Notes: generated by a model not told the origin, from the letters alone. A DNA stretch of 64,000 nucleotides from Hyaloscypha bicolor E (GCF_002865645.1 NW_020194512.1:3513183-3577182); one strand, 5' to 3'. Shown: positions 11,417 to 23,378, counted from the stretch's first letter. Translations and numbers: made by a program.

Positions 11417-12198
11417 ATGGCTAGATTTTGCCCCCTCTTAATCATCCTCACAATTGTGTCTTTCGGTACGCAAGCCCCTCCCGAAGGATGGCCAACCTAA
11501 CTTATCCAGTGTCAATACTCCTCCTCACTGAGAAGAGGGAGGAGGGCTCCAGGCTGCTAGAACGTGAATTCTACGACTCCATCAAGATCTTCAACCGCAA
11601 ACGCAATGCACATGCATGCATGATGTCCATCGTGTTCCTGGTCCTCTACCCTCTCGGCGCCATATCTCTCCATCTGCCTCTCCCCCCTTTCCTCAAAAAG
11701 ATCCGAATCGTCCCATCAGTCCACGTTCCCATCCAGATTCTCGGCTTATCGATGATGATAGGCGCTATGTGTCTGGGTATCAACCTTGCCAGAGAACTGG
11801 ACTTCCTCTCGGGGAGCGTCCCAGTCCCGGCACATGTAGTTATTGGCTTGCTGGCTACCAGCATGATCATTCTTATCCAACCCGCCATGGGTGCTCTTCA
11901 GCATTTGCACTTCCGAAAGACTGGTGGGAAGAGCATATATGGTTACATTCATCGCTGGACTGGGCGAATCGCTATCATACTTGGTATGATAAACCAGGGC
12001 CTTGGGTTTCAGCTTGTTGGCATTGGAACAGTTGTGCACACTCATTCTTTGGTTAGGAATTTTGTGATCCTGGGTATTCTTGGGAGCATATGGTTTGCGC
12101 TGGTGATTTGGGATTGCCTGAGGGGGGTGGTCAGGAAGAAGCCGGCTGTTGTCGAGAATGGAGAAGTGAAGCAGAAAGATAACGGAACAGTCAGCTGA
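11417..12198 (+). CDS. Cytochrome b561-domain membrane protein
   Basis: Two exons, 11417-11465 and 11510-12198 (44-nt intron, donor GTACGC, CTAAC branch, acceptor CCAG), give 245 residues. The first exon encodes a hydrophobic signal/anchor (MARFCPLLIILTIVSF). The second has the b561 pattern of about five membrane spans with histidines placed as heme ligands: RNAHACMMS, SVHVPIQI, LQHLHFRK and YIHRWTGRI, plus the family turn LGMINQGLG. Fungal relatives often carry an N-terminal DOMON domain; none is present here, so this is the short, b561-only form. It is expected to move electrons across an endomembrane or the plasma membrane; the partner is unknown. Confidence 0.8.
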
Positions 12199-13720
12199 GT
12201 GAACTCACGAATCAAAGGATAGTTTGCTTGACGGGCCTAAGTAGATAGGCTGTAATAATTCATAATATAGGAATTAAGATCAGGAAGGAGAATCTTTCTA
12301 CTGTGGTATTAGTAACTGCGCTGGCGAATGAAACTGTGGAGTTGTTCCGAGGGCTTGTGCAAGCACTAGTGAGAAAATAAAAGGTCATATGAGACTGCAC
12401 GGGTAGTTTACTTCCTTGGTGGATTTAGCATCTTGTCCCATCCGCGTTGCCTGAAGATGTGAGATACAGGTGTTAGCTACTTAGCTACTTAAACAAGAAA
12501 AGTGGAGAGGTCAGTCGAGGCGCATATTGATCGGGAACACCTCCTCCGAGAATTTGCAGCACCAGCTGACGTCGTTTTGCGGCAAGTAGCCCATTATGTA
12601 AGCCACCTTGCAGATGGAGATACCTTCAGTCAGGATTCTCTCAAACTTTTCGTATTGTTGTCAGAACTGCTACACAGCGCATTCCCAGATCTTAATCCCA
12701 CTCTAATTTGTCGCAGGAAATTCCCCAACCGACACTAACTCATCAAGAGGAATTGATGCGAGACGTTTGAGCCGACATCTTATGGGATATTCAAAAGAAT
12801 GGCCGAGTATTCAAGCGATTTAGAATGGATGAGTCTGTGTTTGACTGACGTTTGACGTACCGGGATTTCCTTGCTAACAATCGATCACAAGATCTGATTC
12901 AAGTGAGGCTCGATTCTAGTCTGGCTTGCTAAGGTTTTGGAAGCCTTCCGATCTCAAAATGAGATGTGCCAATAAAAGCTCTGTATTTTTCGCCATCGTC
13001 GTTCTTGCATCTAGGGCATGAATTGGTCTGTGTCAGGCGAGTAAAAAGGGGGGGACGAGGAGCGGCACGGTCCATCTTGTGGTACGTGCAGAGGCTAAGC
13101 GACGGTTTTCAACCTTCAACGCCATTCGAGATCTGAACAAAGAACGTTTCGAATGTATGACTCTCCGGCTGTGCGCGCTCTTGGTCCCTCACTCTCCAAT
13201 GGTGAGTTGATAATTGACGAACGCATGAAGAAACGATTGACAGATGCAACCTCGAACTCCTGGAGTGCACTCATTCTTACCCTACAGGAACAACACTTCA
13301 TCGTTCCCGATCTAATACATTTCCGCCCGCCACCCCCTCTTCGGCAGGTGCTTGCGGATGGTAAGAACTCGTGGACTATCTAATGGGGGTGGGCTTTGTT
13401 GTCCAGGCGTGAGTTCAAGCGCCCTGATCTGAAGCATCTCGGGATGCAGATCGGCAGATAGGGCTCCAGCCGTGCGCTCTGCAGGCAACCACACCGAAAA
13501 AATGGTGCCCCAGAAACCTCTTTTGAGGCCTCCTGTGCAGATGATGATCGACGCCGGGTTGGTCTGGGCGGACGAAGTTGGTCCGGATTCCTGTTCTGTT
13601 AGCCGCAAGGTGTTCCTGATCAGTGGCTATAATACGATGTCCACTCGCAGAAAACTCCACATCTGGACCTTATGATATTTCCCACCCATTGCATTTGAGT
13701 TCGTGGCGATATTCTACACC
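12199..13720. other. Intergenic region upstream of the MFS gene
   Basis: Open frames of 60-100 codons are present on both strands but carry no recognisable motif. Nothing supports a gene; the last few hundred bases presumably hold the MFS promoter. Confidence 0.4.
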
Positions 13721-16150
13721 ATGGGGCCTCCCAACTTTGCCCCACAATCTCCAGTGTCTCCTATCTCCGAAGCAGCAACTCAATTTACAACACAGAAGGC
13801 GAGATCCTGGGGAAAGCCAAAAAGCTACATCAGTTGTCGTACCTCGACCGGAATACCGAGGAATTCATTCGTTACGATTTCAAGCCAAAGCATCACAGTC
13901 TTCGCAGACGTCAAAGATCTTCCAAGCCGTCGCGGCAGTCAACACAGCAAGTCCGAGGAAGCAAACATTGACACGAAGGATAGCACACCCGAAATAACTT
14001 TCAAGAGACGGAGTTGTGACTCTATTGACAGCATTACCAGCTTTGGGTTTGATGTGGCGGCTCCCAAGCCGGTATATGGCCATGTTCAGGCTTCAGCGGA
14101 TGGACTTATCGACCAAAGCGTCAATATTAGGCAGACCCTTCCCCGCCAAACTTCCTTTTGTTCTGTCTGGCGTTCAAAAAGTACCACGACAAAGCAACAA
14201 AAACTCTACGAGTCCTTCCCACGCCCTCCAAGTAAAGGGTTACTTAACTTTGCTACGGTGTTTCCAGAGATATGTCATGACAAACGACCTGTCTTTTTCG
14301 ACAAGTCCTTGCCGCCACCGCCATACCACGCCTTCGACAAGAGGAAGAAGAAAGGAATAATGTATTTGATGGCGATTGTAGGTGTATTGACACCACTATC
14401 TACCTTCATTTACTTTCCAGTATTGGGCGACATCTCCAGGGTAAGTATTCCCTCGTCGCCGTCGTTCTACCTTGACTGACCCTTCTAGGCATTTCACCTA
14501 AGTTCAGAATTTGTCGTTCTCACTATTGCTGTCCATATGGTGGTCCAAGGCATCGCACCGTTTGTATGGATGCCGCTTGGAGACTACTTTGGTAGAAGGT
14601 TCGCCCTCATTACCACATTGGCAATCTTCGTGGGCGCCAACACAGGGTTACTTTTCTCAAACAGTTTTCTTTCCTTGATGCTTCTGAGAGCTGCTCAAGC
14701 TTTTGGAAGTGCGGATCTACCAATAATCGGTGAGACACTTTCCCCCCTGATATCAAACAAGTTCAATGTGCTGATCGGAAATCTAGGGGCCGCTGTCATT
14801 GGTGATATATCGACCGGCATAGAGAGAGGAGCTCTCATCCGCATCTATGGATCAAGTAAGATGAAGAGGAACGCATCTAACTGAGACGTGCTAACAATGG
14901 TAGTACTTATGCTTGGTCATTTGATCAGTCCTGTTCTTGGAGGAGTCCTTACTCAATTCTTTGAATTCCGGTCTATATTCTGGTTCCAACTTGCTCTTGG
15001 AGGCCTTTCCCTCGCTCTCGTCACCCTATTTCTTCCCGAGACTCTTCGGAACATTGCAGGTAACGGCACTATCAGATTAAAGACTTACCAACAACCATTG
15101 CTCGCTTGTGTAAAGTCATCCCCGGATGCACGCTTTAACTCCAATCCTGAGACCATCACACTGCCACCTACATTTATTTCTTTCGTTGAGCCTCTGGATT
15201 TGCTTTCACATATGGACATTCTGGGTTCCATTATCTTCGGGGCTATTGCTTTCGCCACCGCCGTTGTCGTGATTGCCACCACAGCATTGTGTTTGGAAAC
15301 TTACTATCGCCTCTCCACGCTCCTTGTCGGTCTTGCGTTCCTGCCCAGTGCTGCAGGTACCCTTCTGGGGTTCTTTTTCATTAGCTACCTGTTGGATCGC
15401 GATTATAAATTCATCGAGACCCGGTACAAGACAACCCACAACATCAAAGAAGACACAACTTTAAGCTTGAAGCATAACTCCGACTTCCCTATCGAGCGCG
15501 CAAGGCTCAGGAATATTTGGTGGATAACTTTTTCTTTCATCGGCGCAACAATTGGGTACGGCTTCTCTCTGTCCACCAAACATATTGCCATCCCCTTGAT
15601 CATGCAATTCCTAGTTGCCTTTGGCGCAACTGCTATTTTGCTAGCCAATGGAGTTTTGATCTCCGATCTGTGTCCCGAGAATTTGGCGTCTGTTACTGCT
15701 GTTATTAATCTTGTTCGGTTCTGTATGGGTGCTTTGGCCGTTGGTGTTGTGCAGTTGCTATTTGATCGTCTTGATGCCGGGTTTGTGTTTTTGGTCTTTG
15801 CAATGGTGACATTAGCTGTCACTCCGATTTTAGCGATGCAGTGGATGTTTGGGGTGAAATGGAGGATGGAAGAAAGAAGCAGCTCAGAGAAAAGGTCACT
15901 CCCGGACCGACTGAGAATTCTACTGGTACGTCCATTCGATCGGCTTCCAAGTTGGAGCAATATACGGGGAAAACTCAGTATCAAGCGTTTTTCTTCGAAA
16001 GTCAGGAGGCCATTTAGGGGACTACCACCGTTAAGAGATCTTGGTGGAGGCACATGGAGAAAGAACCTCCTACTAAGAACTCAGAATTTGTCTTCGAGAG
16101 TTCCAAGTCCGCGAGAAATTTGGGGGAAAGTGCGGTGGACAACTACATGA
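13721..16150 (+). CDS. MFS transporter, DHA1-like, with long N- and C-terminal extensions
   Basis: Exons 13721-14440, 14489-14855 and 14904-16150 join in frame to 777 residues. The first exon holds a Ser/Thr-rich cytosolic region of about 215 residues, far longer than usual, before TM1 (GIMYLMAIVGVLTPLSTF). The second exon carries the DHA1 signatures HMVVQGIAPFVWMPLGDYFGRR and IGDISTGIERGAL. The third begins HLISPVLGGVL and has LPETLRNIAGNGT before the central loop. After TM12 a basic tail of about 100 residues follows, with repeated PRP/RPF elements. Relatives include fungal drug and polyamine exporters (Qdr/Tpo type). A Zn2Cys6 regulator gene lies 425 bp downstream in the same orientation, a common pairing of pump and regulator. 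Substrate unknown. Confidence 0.85.
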
Positions 16151-16575
16151 GTCGATGGTTTGCTACTTGGATCCCCTTCTAGTTAGACACTTCACCATAA
16201 AATGAGATACCCTATACTCTATTCAAAGCGCGTTACAGTTTCGCAAAAGCATATCACGCTCCTCGGACGTGAAGGTTCGGAAAGAGTTGCTCCAGCTTAC
16301 AGCATCACGTGCCTACAAGGGATACTTTCTCAAATACCCTCCTCGGAAGATGACCCAGGTACCACTGGGTATGCCACGGTTGATGCAACGAAAGCAGATC
16401 AAGCAAGGATTCTCCCATGATTTCCCGATTTGGAATACGAGAATCCTCATTTGGGCGTCACCCCACTTCCCACATCCCTCTCTCTCGCTCAGGCATAAAT
16501 CAGTTCCCACAATTCTTCTCACGTAACGAGTTCTCCTTTCGCTTCTCATCTTCATCACGTTCCTTCCTCGACAAT

Positions 16576-17995
16576 ATGCCCGCCGAGAATCCGCAATTCG
16601 GCTGTTTTACTTTGCAGCAAGCCTCCCCTGCAGGAACTGTCTTTCTGTCTGATGTTGGCCAAGATGGACAGCCTGCTCGAAAACGCAAAGTTCATACGAA
16701 GTCCAGATTGGGATGTGCCGGGTGCAAGGCCCGCAAGGTGAAGGTATAATGGCTTCACATCATTCTGCCATGGACACCGGGTGACTCTTCTCACAGTGCG
16801 ATGAGGAACAGCCATGTCGAAGCTGCGTGAGGCGAAATCAAGAATGTATTCGGTGCTGTAAGGCCTTGCGAAAACCGAACTCGTCAATACATACCCAACA
16901 CCAACATCCCCCGAGAGTCGCTAACAGCTCACCGCCAAGCCTGGCTCTTGAGGTAGCCCCAATGAATAAAGAACATTTGCGCTTATTGCATCACTTCGAA
17001 GCCTTCACTTCTAAAACCTTCATCATGGAACCGGAAACCTGGAAACATGCTGTTATCAAGTTAGCACTGCAAGTATGGCTAACACCCTTTTACAGTTTTC
17101 ATCCCCATTTCATCTAGAATTACTCTCAGCCAGCCTTTCCTGCACTTCTTCTCCCAAGTTTCGAGCTAATCTCGCACAGAATGAGTTCCTCATGCATACT
17201 ATCTTCCTTGTTACAGCGACACATCTTCAACACCTCCAGCCACACGAGACAAGACATCGCATTGTAGCCCTACAGAACCTTTCTCAAGCCCTGCCCGGCT
17301 TCCGCAATGCTATCGATAATCTATCTGGCAGCAGAGAATATCCCATGGAGATGGCAGAAGCACTGATAGCATGCTCGTTGCTCCTTCTACAGTACTCTTG
17401 GAACTTCGATAGCGAAGTCTGGAACCGCGATGAAAGCCTGACTGGACTTTACCGCGGCTTGATGGCTATCACACTCTCGTGTCTAGATGAAGTCAGGGAA
17501 GGATCCCTCTCTCCAATGTTAACATACAGTCCACGACTCCACATCGAGCAACGTATGAGAATCGCGGGCACGGCATACAAGGTCGACGGCGTTCTGTTAC
17601 ACGTCCTCTCTTGCACGAAAATTTCAAATATTCAACCTGAGAACCCGAGTGACTTTCTCGATCCGATCGAGAGGCTCAATTCCATCCTCTGGGCCCTAGA
17701 CCCTGACCGCAACGGGTCTGCTAATTTGGATCTTGAGCTTCCTGCTGCAAGGTACTTGTTTAACTTGCCAAATTGGCTTCCGGATGGGTTCATACGGCTC
17801 GTCAAGATGAACGATGGGAGGGCGCAAACCTTACTACTTTATATGTTTGCTGCAATAACAAGATTGAGGTCAGAACGGTTCTGGTGGATGAGAAAGAGAG
17901 CGCTTTATCTGTTTGAAGAGATCTCACTCAGTCTAGGGAACAGATGTGTGGAATGCACTAGTCGTGCTCATGAGATCTTCCGACGAGAAGAATGA
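16576..17995 (+). CDS. Zn2Cys6 transcription factor
   Basis: Exon 1 is 16576-16743, exon 2 starts at 16797 after a 53-nt intron, and the last exon runs 17096-17995 (about 447 residues in all). The binuclear zinc cluster spans the first intron: CAGCKARKVK then CDEEQPCRSCVRRNQEC, with all six cysteines in the normal spacing. The rest is the helical fungal transcription-factor region (WKHAVIKLAL, ELLSASLSC, HLQHLQPHETRHRIVALQNLSQAL). The second intron is odd. The best protein match needs removal of only 23 nt (17073-17095, GTATGG..GCTAAC..TACAG). A 44-nt alternative from 17052 also keeps frame but deletes a conserved-looking stretch. Its position beside the MFS gene suggests, but does not prove, that it regulates that transporter. 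Confidence 0.85.
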
Positions 17996-18049
17996 TATTA
18001 GATAGCGGTTTTTGTATCTAGCGTCCACCCATCATTTCTCAACTCAATA

Positions 18050-18436
18050 TCATCCGGATGCACCAAATATATTTCCCCAAATAAACGTCACATGAATACC
18101 ATCGTCTGATATTCCTAGGTAAATGTCCGACACCAATTCCATCCCGCCCACCAGGCTTTTAGCCAGCTCGCTAAGGAACCGAGCAAAGAGTTTTTGCTCA
18201 TCCGCTGTAGTAGTCGCAGACTCAGTAAAGATCCTGGCTGAGCCTGCTTCCTCAGAGGATGTAAGATATCGAACTTCAAGGCTCAGTCCCCGAAGACTCT
18301 TTCGATGCCTGTTTAACAACTTTTCCATAGATTTTGCAGTGACATTCAAGCCTTTCAGCCCAAGAGACTGCAATCGCGGAGAGGTGGTGTCGCCAAAGAG
18401 AGCTTCTGAATCCAGTCGATTCTTTATCTGCAACAC
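18050..18436 (-). pseudogene. Fragment of an F-box/leucine-rich-type fungal protein (tentative)
   Basis: An open frame of 128 codons reads SPRLQSLGLKGLNVTAKSMEKLLNRHRKSLRGLSLEV. This resembles the leucine-rich segment after the F-box in many fungal F-box proteins (pattern LxxLxLxxL..LxxLLxxHxxSLRxLxL). It is preceded by an acceptor-like GTTGCAG, but no convincing upstream exon or F-box was found. It is either a truncated relic or the last exon of a decayed gene. The family assignment is weak. Confidence 0.35.
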
Positions 18437-18759
18437 ATATTTTGCCGACTACGTACTTAACTTTGTCGATATGTTCCCCCCGCCATTCGTCAATATGAGC
18501 GATTGAAAATCGGGACCTACGATTAATCGATCGCAGGGGATTACGATTCGGGCTCCACACTGGGCCCCGATTGGTTAATCGGACAATATTGAGGTCTCGG
18601 GGATAGCAAAATCAGTATATATTGCATACTTCACTCAAATCAAGCTTTACTACATATGCCTCCCACTACATCCAGGTGCTTCGATAGTCACCCTAACCAT
18701 TTTTGCTGCCATCGTAACCTCTTGATTAGCTTATTCTTTATTCCCACGTGCTTCTTCAA

Positions 18760-19395
18760 TAGCTTGCCCTCTTCTTTGCCGTCTCAGATGCCCTGCTAAC
18801 CTTCTGGACTGGCGTAATTAATCCACGACTATTCTCCTCTGCTACTGCTTTAGGGAGAGTAATCTTGTCTATGGTAAATAAGTGAACGTGCTATGAACTG
18901 TGTCTAGGTAATAGGGGAGCAGGGGCCCCTTACGTATTTAAGAGCTCGTAGTTCGGATTGCTGCGCGAAGGCAGTTGCATTTGGCTCATCTTAATCGAGC
19001 CGAGTGACGCGTTCCAGAAAACATTCTTGTCGTACCCAGTGGTCGTGACTTGCTTCACCCACTGCGGATGCCCGCAAACGCCCTAAAAAACGTCGAGATC
19101 CTCTGCATGGGGGTTGAACCATAGCTCCGGCCGGCTAATAGGAAAGGACGTACAGCCAATAATTTAGGTCCTGTAATCTCGGTATCAAGTCGAAGGCTAG
19201 TGAGTCATTCGCATTTACTCTGGTGCCCTGTACTAGTCCTAAAATAAATGCGGCAATCTCTGCTACAGCTTTCTTGGAAAGCAAGCCTTTTCTCATCGAA
19301 ACTTTAATCAGCCTTCTCTCCCATAATAAATCTTTTCACTTAAGCGCCCTCCACATTATAATCCCACATCTGCTGCTAGACGATAGTAACCCATA
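18760..19395 (-). pseudogene. Unrecognised decayed coding sequence
   Basis: Reading the minus strand, a protein-like frame runs through several stop codons. About 19340-19150 encodes LLSKKAVAEIAAFILGLVQG and FDLIPRLQDLNYWLYVL. About 19125-18935 encodes WFNPHAEDLDVF, a TAG stop at 19085-19083, then GVCGHPQWVKQV and DKNVFWNASLGSIKMSQMQL. The tail near 18860-18770 reads KITLPKAVAEE and KVSRASETAKKRA. Codon-like composition on both sides of each stop suggests a real ancestral protein with nonsense mutations. I do not recognise the family; a transposon-related protein is possible. Confidence 0.4.
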
Positions 19396-19439
19396 GATAG
19401 CTTTACTAATACTCTTCGAGGGGATGGGTTAGCTAGTGC

Positions 19440-19880
19440 TTAGAGAGCTCTAGCTGGATGAAAGGGGGATCCTCAGCAACTCGATAGCGAGAAGTTCAGA
19501 GCTGGAAGAAAAGGCGTCAAGACCACATATGCGTTTTGGACGCCAGTGCCAGAGAGCGGCCACTAGGAGGTGCGTTAATGAATTGTCTAGATGTATCGAG
19601 AGGAGTATATACTTAACTGTAAGCGAGAGGGAGGCGTGGAAAGATACCAAAGAGAAAGGGCTCAACTTGTTTGCGCCCGAACTTGGTGGAAGTTACGACC
19701 TGTTTAATGCTCGTCCACTATCCGAAGAGGTTTTACCAATATTACAAGTCCAAGTTAACAGTGAGAAGGGCGGCAAAAGTGCAGCAGGCTATACGATAAC
19801 GAGTCGCCTTGCCCTAGACAGCAACGTTTAATGGCAAGGGGAAACATATGGCTTTGGGCCTGTGGGCTGGAATTTGGATG
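19440..19880 (+). pseudogene. Fragment of a fungal 3'-5' exonuclease-domain protein
   Basis: The frame around 19529-19831 reads VNELSRCIER, then EREAWKDTKEKGLNLFAPELGGSYDLFNARPLSEEV. This matches the end of the 3'-5' exonuclease (RNase D-like) domain of a common fungal family. In that family the text continues with the YCVQDV active-site motif; here that motif is missing and the frame jumps to LPILQVQVN. The WQGE..GFGPVGW end of the family is still readable in frame after the TAA stop near 19829. The internal deletion and lost active-site residues mark it as a relic. Assignment is by memory of the family pattern. Confidence 0.45.
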
Positions 19881-21298
19881 GAATCTGTATAGTCTTGTGG
19901 TACCTAATTTTAAGTTGCGCCAATATCTCTTAGCTTAAACTAGTATAGATGTGAAGTAGTCATTAAGATATATTGCAAGGTAACGGCGTGGGAGGGAAAG
20001 TGCAAGGTTTCGTACGAGAGAGCCGGTACTTGTAAGGGTTAGGTAAAGAATTATATCTTGTGGTCCCTTTTTCTGGGAGCTCCAAAGTTAGTTATATACG
20101 TATTCGTCATCCGCAATTCCGTATAACTTGTACCCTTCTTAATTGGTTTCTTTGGCATCTTAGATAAAAGGATCTAGAGTAATTAGTAAAGTAGCAAAGT
20201 AAGAGAAGGAGGAAAGAGAGACTTACTTACTAAAGCACTATGCTATAAGCTTATTAATACTCACTTGAGAAAAAGGAAAGTAATATTATTAAGAAGAAGC
20301 TTAAATAAAAGAAGCTGGAGGCTTAAGCTTATATTGCTATACTATATCAAAAGTCAAGTAATACCTCGCCCTTTAATTACTCTTAGTACAATGGCTAGTA
20401 AACCCGCATGATTTGCCGCAAATATTATATGAAAGGAAACGTGGCTAAAACGAGCAAGTAAGCTAGAGATCGGTGAAGGACTACTAAAGGTCGAGCCATT
20501 CCCTTCTCCTTTACTCTCTAGCTTAGTATTTTCAATACATAAAATTCTCTGAACTTTGTGCTTCAACCACTGCAGTGATCCCACCGTCGCACCCTACTCA
20601 TACACGTCACGGCCAACTCAAGCTCAATAACAGTTGCTCAAGCTCAAATCCAACTACCTCTTGTTAGATAGCAAGTAATTCAAGTCGAAAGACCCAAAGC
20701 CTCGCCTTACTAATGCTTTACCAAGCTATCCAGCCTACAGGAACTCCCAGGCTAGGCTTGACGGCCTGACGGCCTGATCTACTCGCCAGCCTAGTCACCA
20801 TATTTGGCGCGCATACCACCTTCCCGTTCTCATCATCGTCCGGAGAGACCGTACCTTTCGTACGTTGTGGTCGGACTTGCCGTGAATGACTTTAGACAGT
20901 AACGGACTAGTATCGATAAGGAAGGCAAAGATCGACCAGTGGGACCACGAACGTGGCGCCACATTGGTCACCTGCCGCCGCATCACCACAGAAATGCCCC
21001 AATTTTCCGGAGAACCCGGTCAGCTTCGCCAATTAAACGTAGGCTGACACGAGGTCACCTTCCCCAAGTGCGGGATGTAATTATGATCTGTTCGTCCACA
21101 ACCATTCACAAATCGAGAAGCTTATCTTATCCACGACCCGCCGCAACCACTTTACGTACTGTACACGGGCGATTCTTGGCGCCAACGACTAGCGTCGAAG
21201 CTTGAGGTGCTTGAAACTCTAAAAGACGGGGTCGTAGCTATTTATTCAAAAAATCTCACGGCCTGCTTGCTTGCTTCTTCATTCTCTCCTCCGCAACA
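19881..21298. other. Intergenic, partly AT-rich; permease promoter at the right end
   Basis: The stretch 20100-20350 is purine/AT-rich with no coding pattern. No gene is recognised. A TATTTAT element lies about 60 bp before the permease ATG (near 21239) and may be its TATA element. Confidence 0.4.
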
Positions 21299-23378
21299 AT
21301 GAGTCTTAAACCCGAAAATGGTGACCTTGCTGAGAAGCATGCCATCGCTGCTCCGGGCTATGAGCCCACACGTGATGGGAACTTCAGTAGTGACCCGGAA
21401 AATATGGTCGTGGCAAGCGAGAACTTGCTTCACCAAGACCTGAAAGGCAGACACATGCAGATGATTGCCATGCAAGTTCAGCACCCTGAATCGTCATCTG
21501 TATACTAACGTATGCATGTAGTGGTGGTGCAATTGGTGCTGGCCTGTTTGTTAGCTCTGGCGGTGCCTTCCAGACTGGTGGACCCGCTTCTGTGCTTCTT
21601 GGTTTCATGATTGTTGGTACGTTATATGCTATTAGAATTGCATGGTAATTGACATGAGTTTAGGCGGCATGATGTATGCTTCTTTGATGCTGAAAGGTTT
21701 TGTCCTCATCTAACTTAGTCATTTAGTTACCTCGTGATGCAAGCTCTCGCAGAAATGGCTGTCATGTACCCGGTCAACGGAGCCTTCACTATGTACATCT
21801 GCCGCTTCGTAGATCCCTCGTGGGGTTTCGCTTGCGGCTGGCAGTATGCTATCAGCTGGCTGACTGTCCTTCCTTTTGAGATCTCAGCTGCTTGCAACAT
21901 CATCCACTACTGGCCCGGATCGGAGGGCATCAACAACAGTGCTTGGATCGTCCCGCTACTTGTCGCTTTGGTTGCTATCCAGATCTTTGGGGTGAAGGGC
22001 TATGGCGAGGCGAGTTTACCGAAGCTAATATAAGGACCGAGTTAATTGGAACAGGTCGAGTTTGTCCTCAGTGTTATTAAGATCACCGCTTGCCTAGGCT
22101 TCATGATTCTCGGAATAATTATTGACTGCGGCGGCGTCCCAACAGACACCAGAGGTTATATTGGTGCAAGATACTGGTATGCTCAAACTTTCGGTGTGGC
22201 TATTGGCGAGGCTAATAACGCAATACAGGCACTCGCCTTACACTGCATTCCTCAACGGCTTCCACGGCTTCTGTACTGTTTTCGTTACAGCGTCGTTCGC
22301 GTATACTGGCACTGAGCTCACTGGACTAGCTGCTGCCGAGACTGCTAACCCCAGAAAGGAAATTCCAAGAGCTTCCAAGCAGGTTGTTTGGCGTCTCGCC
22401 ATTTTCTATATCGTCAACCTCTTCCTTATTGGGTTGATAGTACCAGCCAACAGTCCATTGTATAGTGGCGAAGGCTCCGAATCCCGTCACTCACCTTTCG
22501 TCATCGCCATTCAGCTCGCTGGCATCAAGGTCCTCCCATCGATTTTCAACGCTGTTATCTTGATTTCTGTCATGAGTGTCGCCAACTCCTGCACTTTCGG
22601 CTCGACTCGTACGATGCAGGCTCTGGCCGCAAATGGTGCATACACCATTCCATAACTTTCACATAACGCTAACTTCGTACACAGGCATGGGTCCCAAGTT
22701 GTTTGCTTATGTTGACAAAAAGGGACGCCCTGTTACCGTGGTGCTCCTTCAACTCCTCTTTGGATGCTTAGCTTTTATCAACTTGGCGCCGGATGGTGGA
22801 GTTATTTTTACTTGGCTTTTATCATTGTCAGGTCTTTCTATACTCTTTATTTATGGCAGTATTGCTATGGCTCATATCCGCTTCCGCCAGGCCTGGTAAG
22901 CTCCAAACTGCACTATCGGCTGGCTACTCGGTGACTAACTACTTGTAGGGCCGCCAATGGTCATACCGTAGACGAACTGCCCTTCAAGGCCGCATTCGGT
23001 GTTTGGGGCTCCTGGGTGTGCTTGATCATCAACGTCCTCTGCCTTATCGCACAATTCTATGTCGCGCTGTACCCAGTCGGGGGTCCCAACTTGGATCCCA
23101 AAACGTTCTTCGAACTATACCTCGCCGGTCCTTTCCTTATCTTCCTATACTTACTCTGGAAGGTCTACAGCTGGTTCGTCCGACCAGAAGATCGCCCACT
23201 ATACGTCAAAATAAAGGATATTGATATCTACACTGGTATGAGAGAGAATCAGCTATCCATTAGTGGTGCAGATGTCCCGGAGGAGCAGAGACGCGCTAGC
23301 GTCGCCGAAATGCTTGAAGCGGAGAAGAAAAAAGGTCCTAAGGATTACATCATGGGTGTTATCAGAAATGTCATCTAA
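21299..23378 (+). CDS. Amino acid permease (APC superfamily, fungal YAT/AAP type)
   Basis: Eight exons are inferred: 21299-21471, 21522-21616, 21664-21673, 21727-22009, 22055-22176, 22229-22635, 22685-22895, 22949-23378. They total 1731 nt (576 residues) with every junction in frame. Family motifs in order are HMQMIAI then GGAIGAGLFVSSGGA (TM1), QALAEMAVMYPVNGAF, GYGE then VEFVLSVIKITAC, FAYTGTELTGLAAAE with NPRKEIPRA, and RTMQALAANG then GMGPKLFAYVDKKGRP. Exon 3 is only 10 nt, but without it the frame is lost between FMIVG and YLVMQAL. The introns after exons 1 and 4 use GC donors (GCAAGT, GCGAGT). The protein should import amino acids at the plasma membrane; specificity is unknown. Confidence 0.92.

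Noticed and set aside
12502..12738. 78-codon frame on the + strand
   Set aside because: Regular composition but no recognised motif, alternative start codon only, and no exon partners.
13153..13383. 76-codon frame before the MFS gene
   Set aside because: No family recognised, and it is not linked in frame to the MFS gene by a plausible intron.
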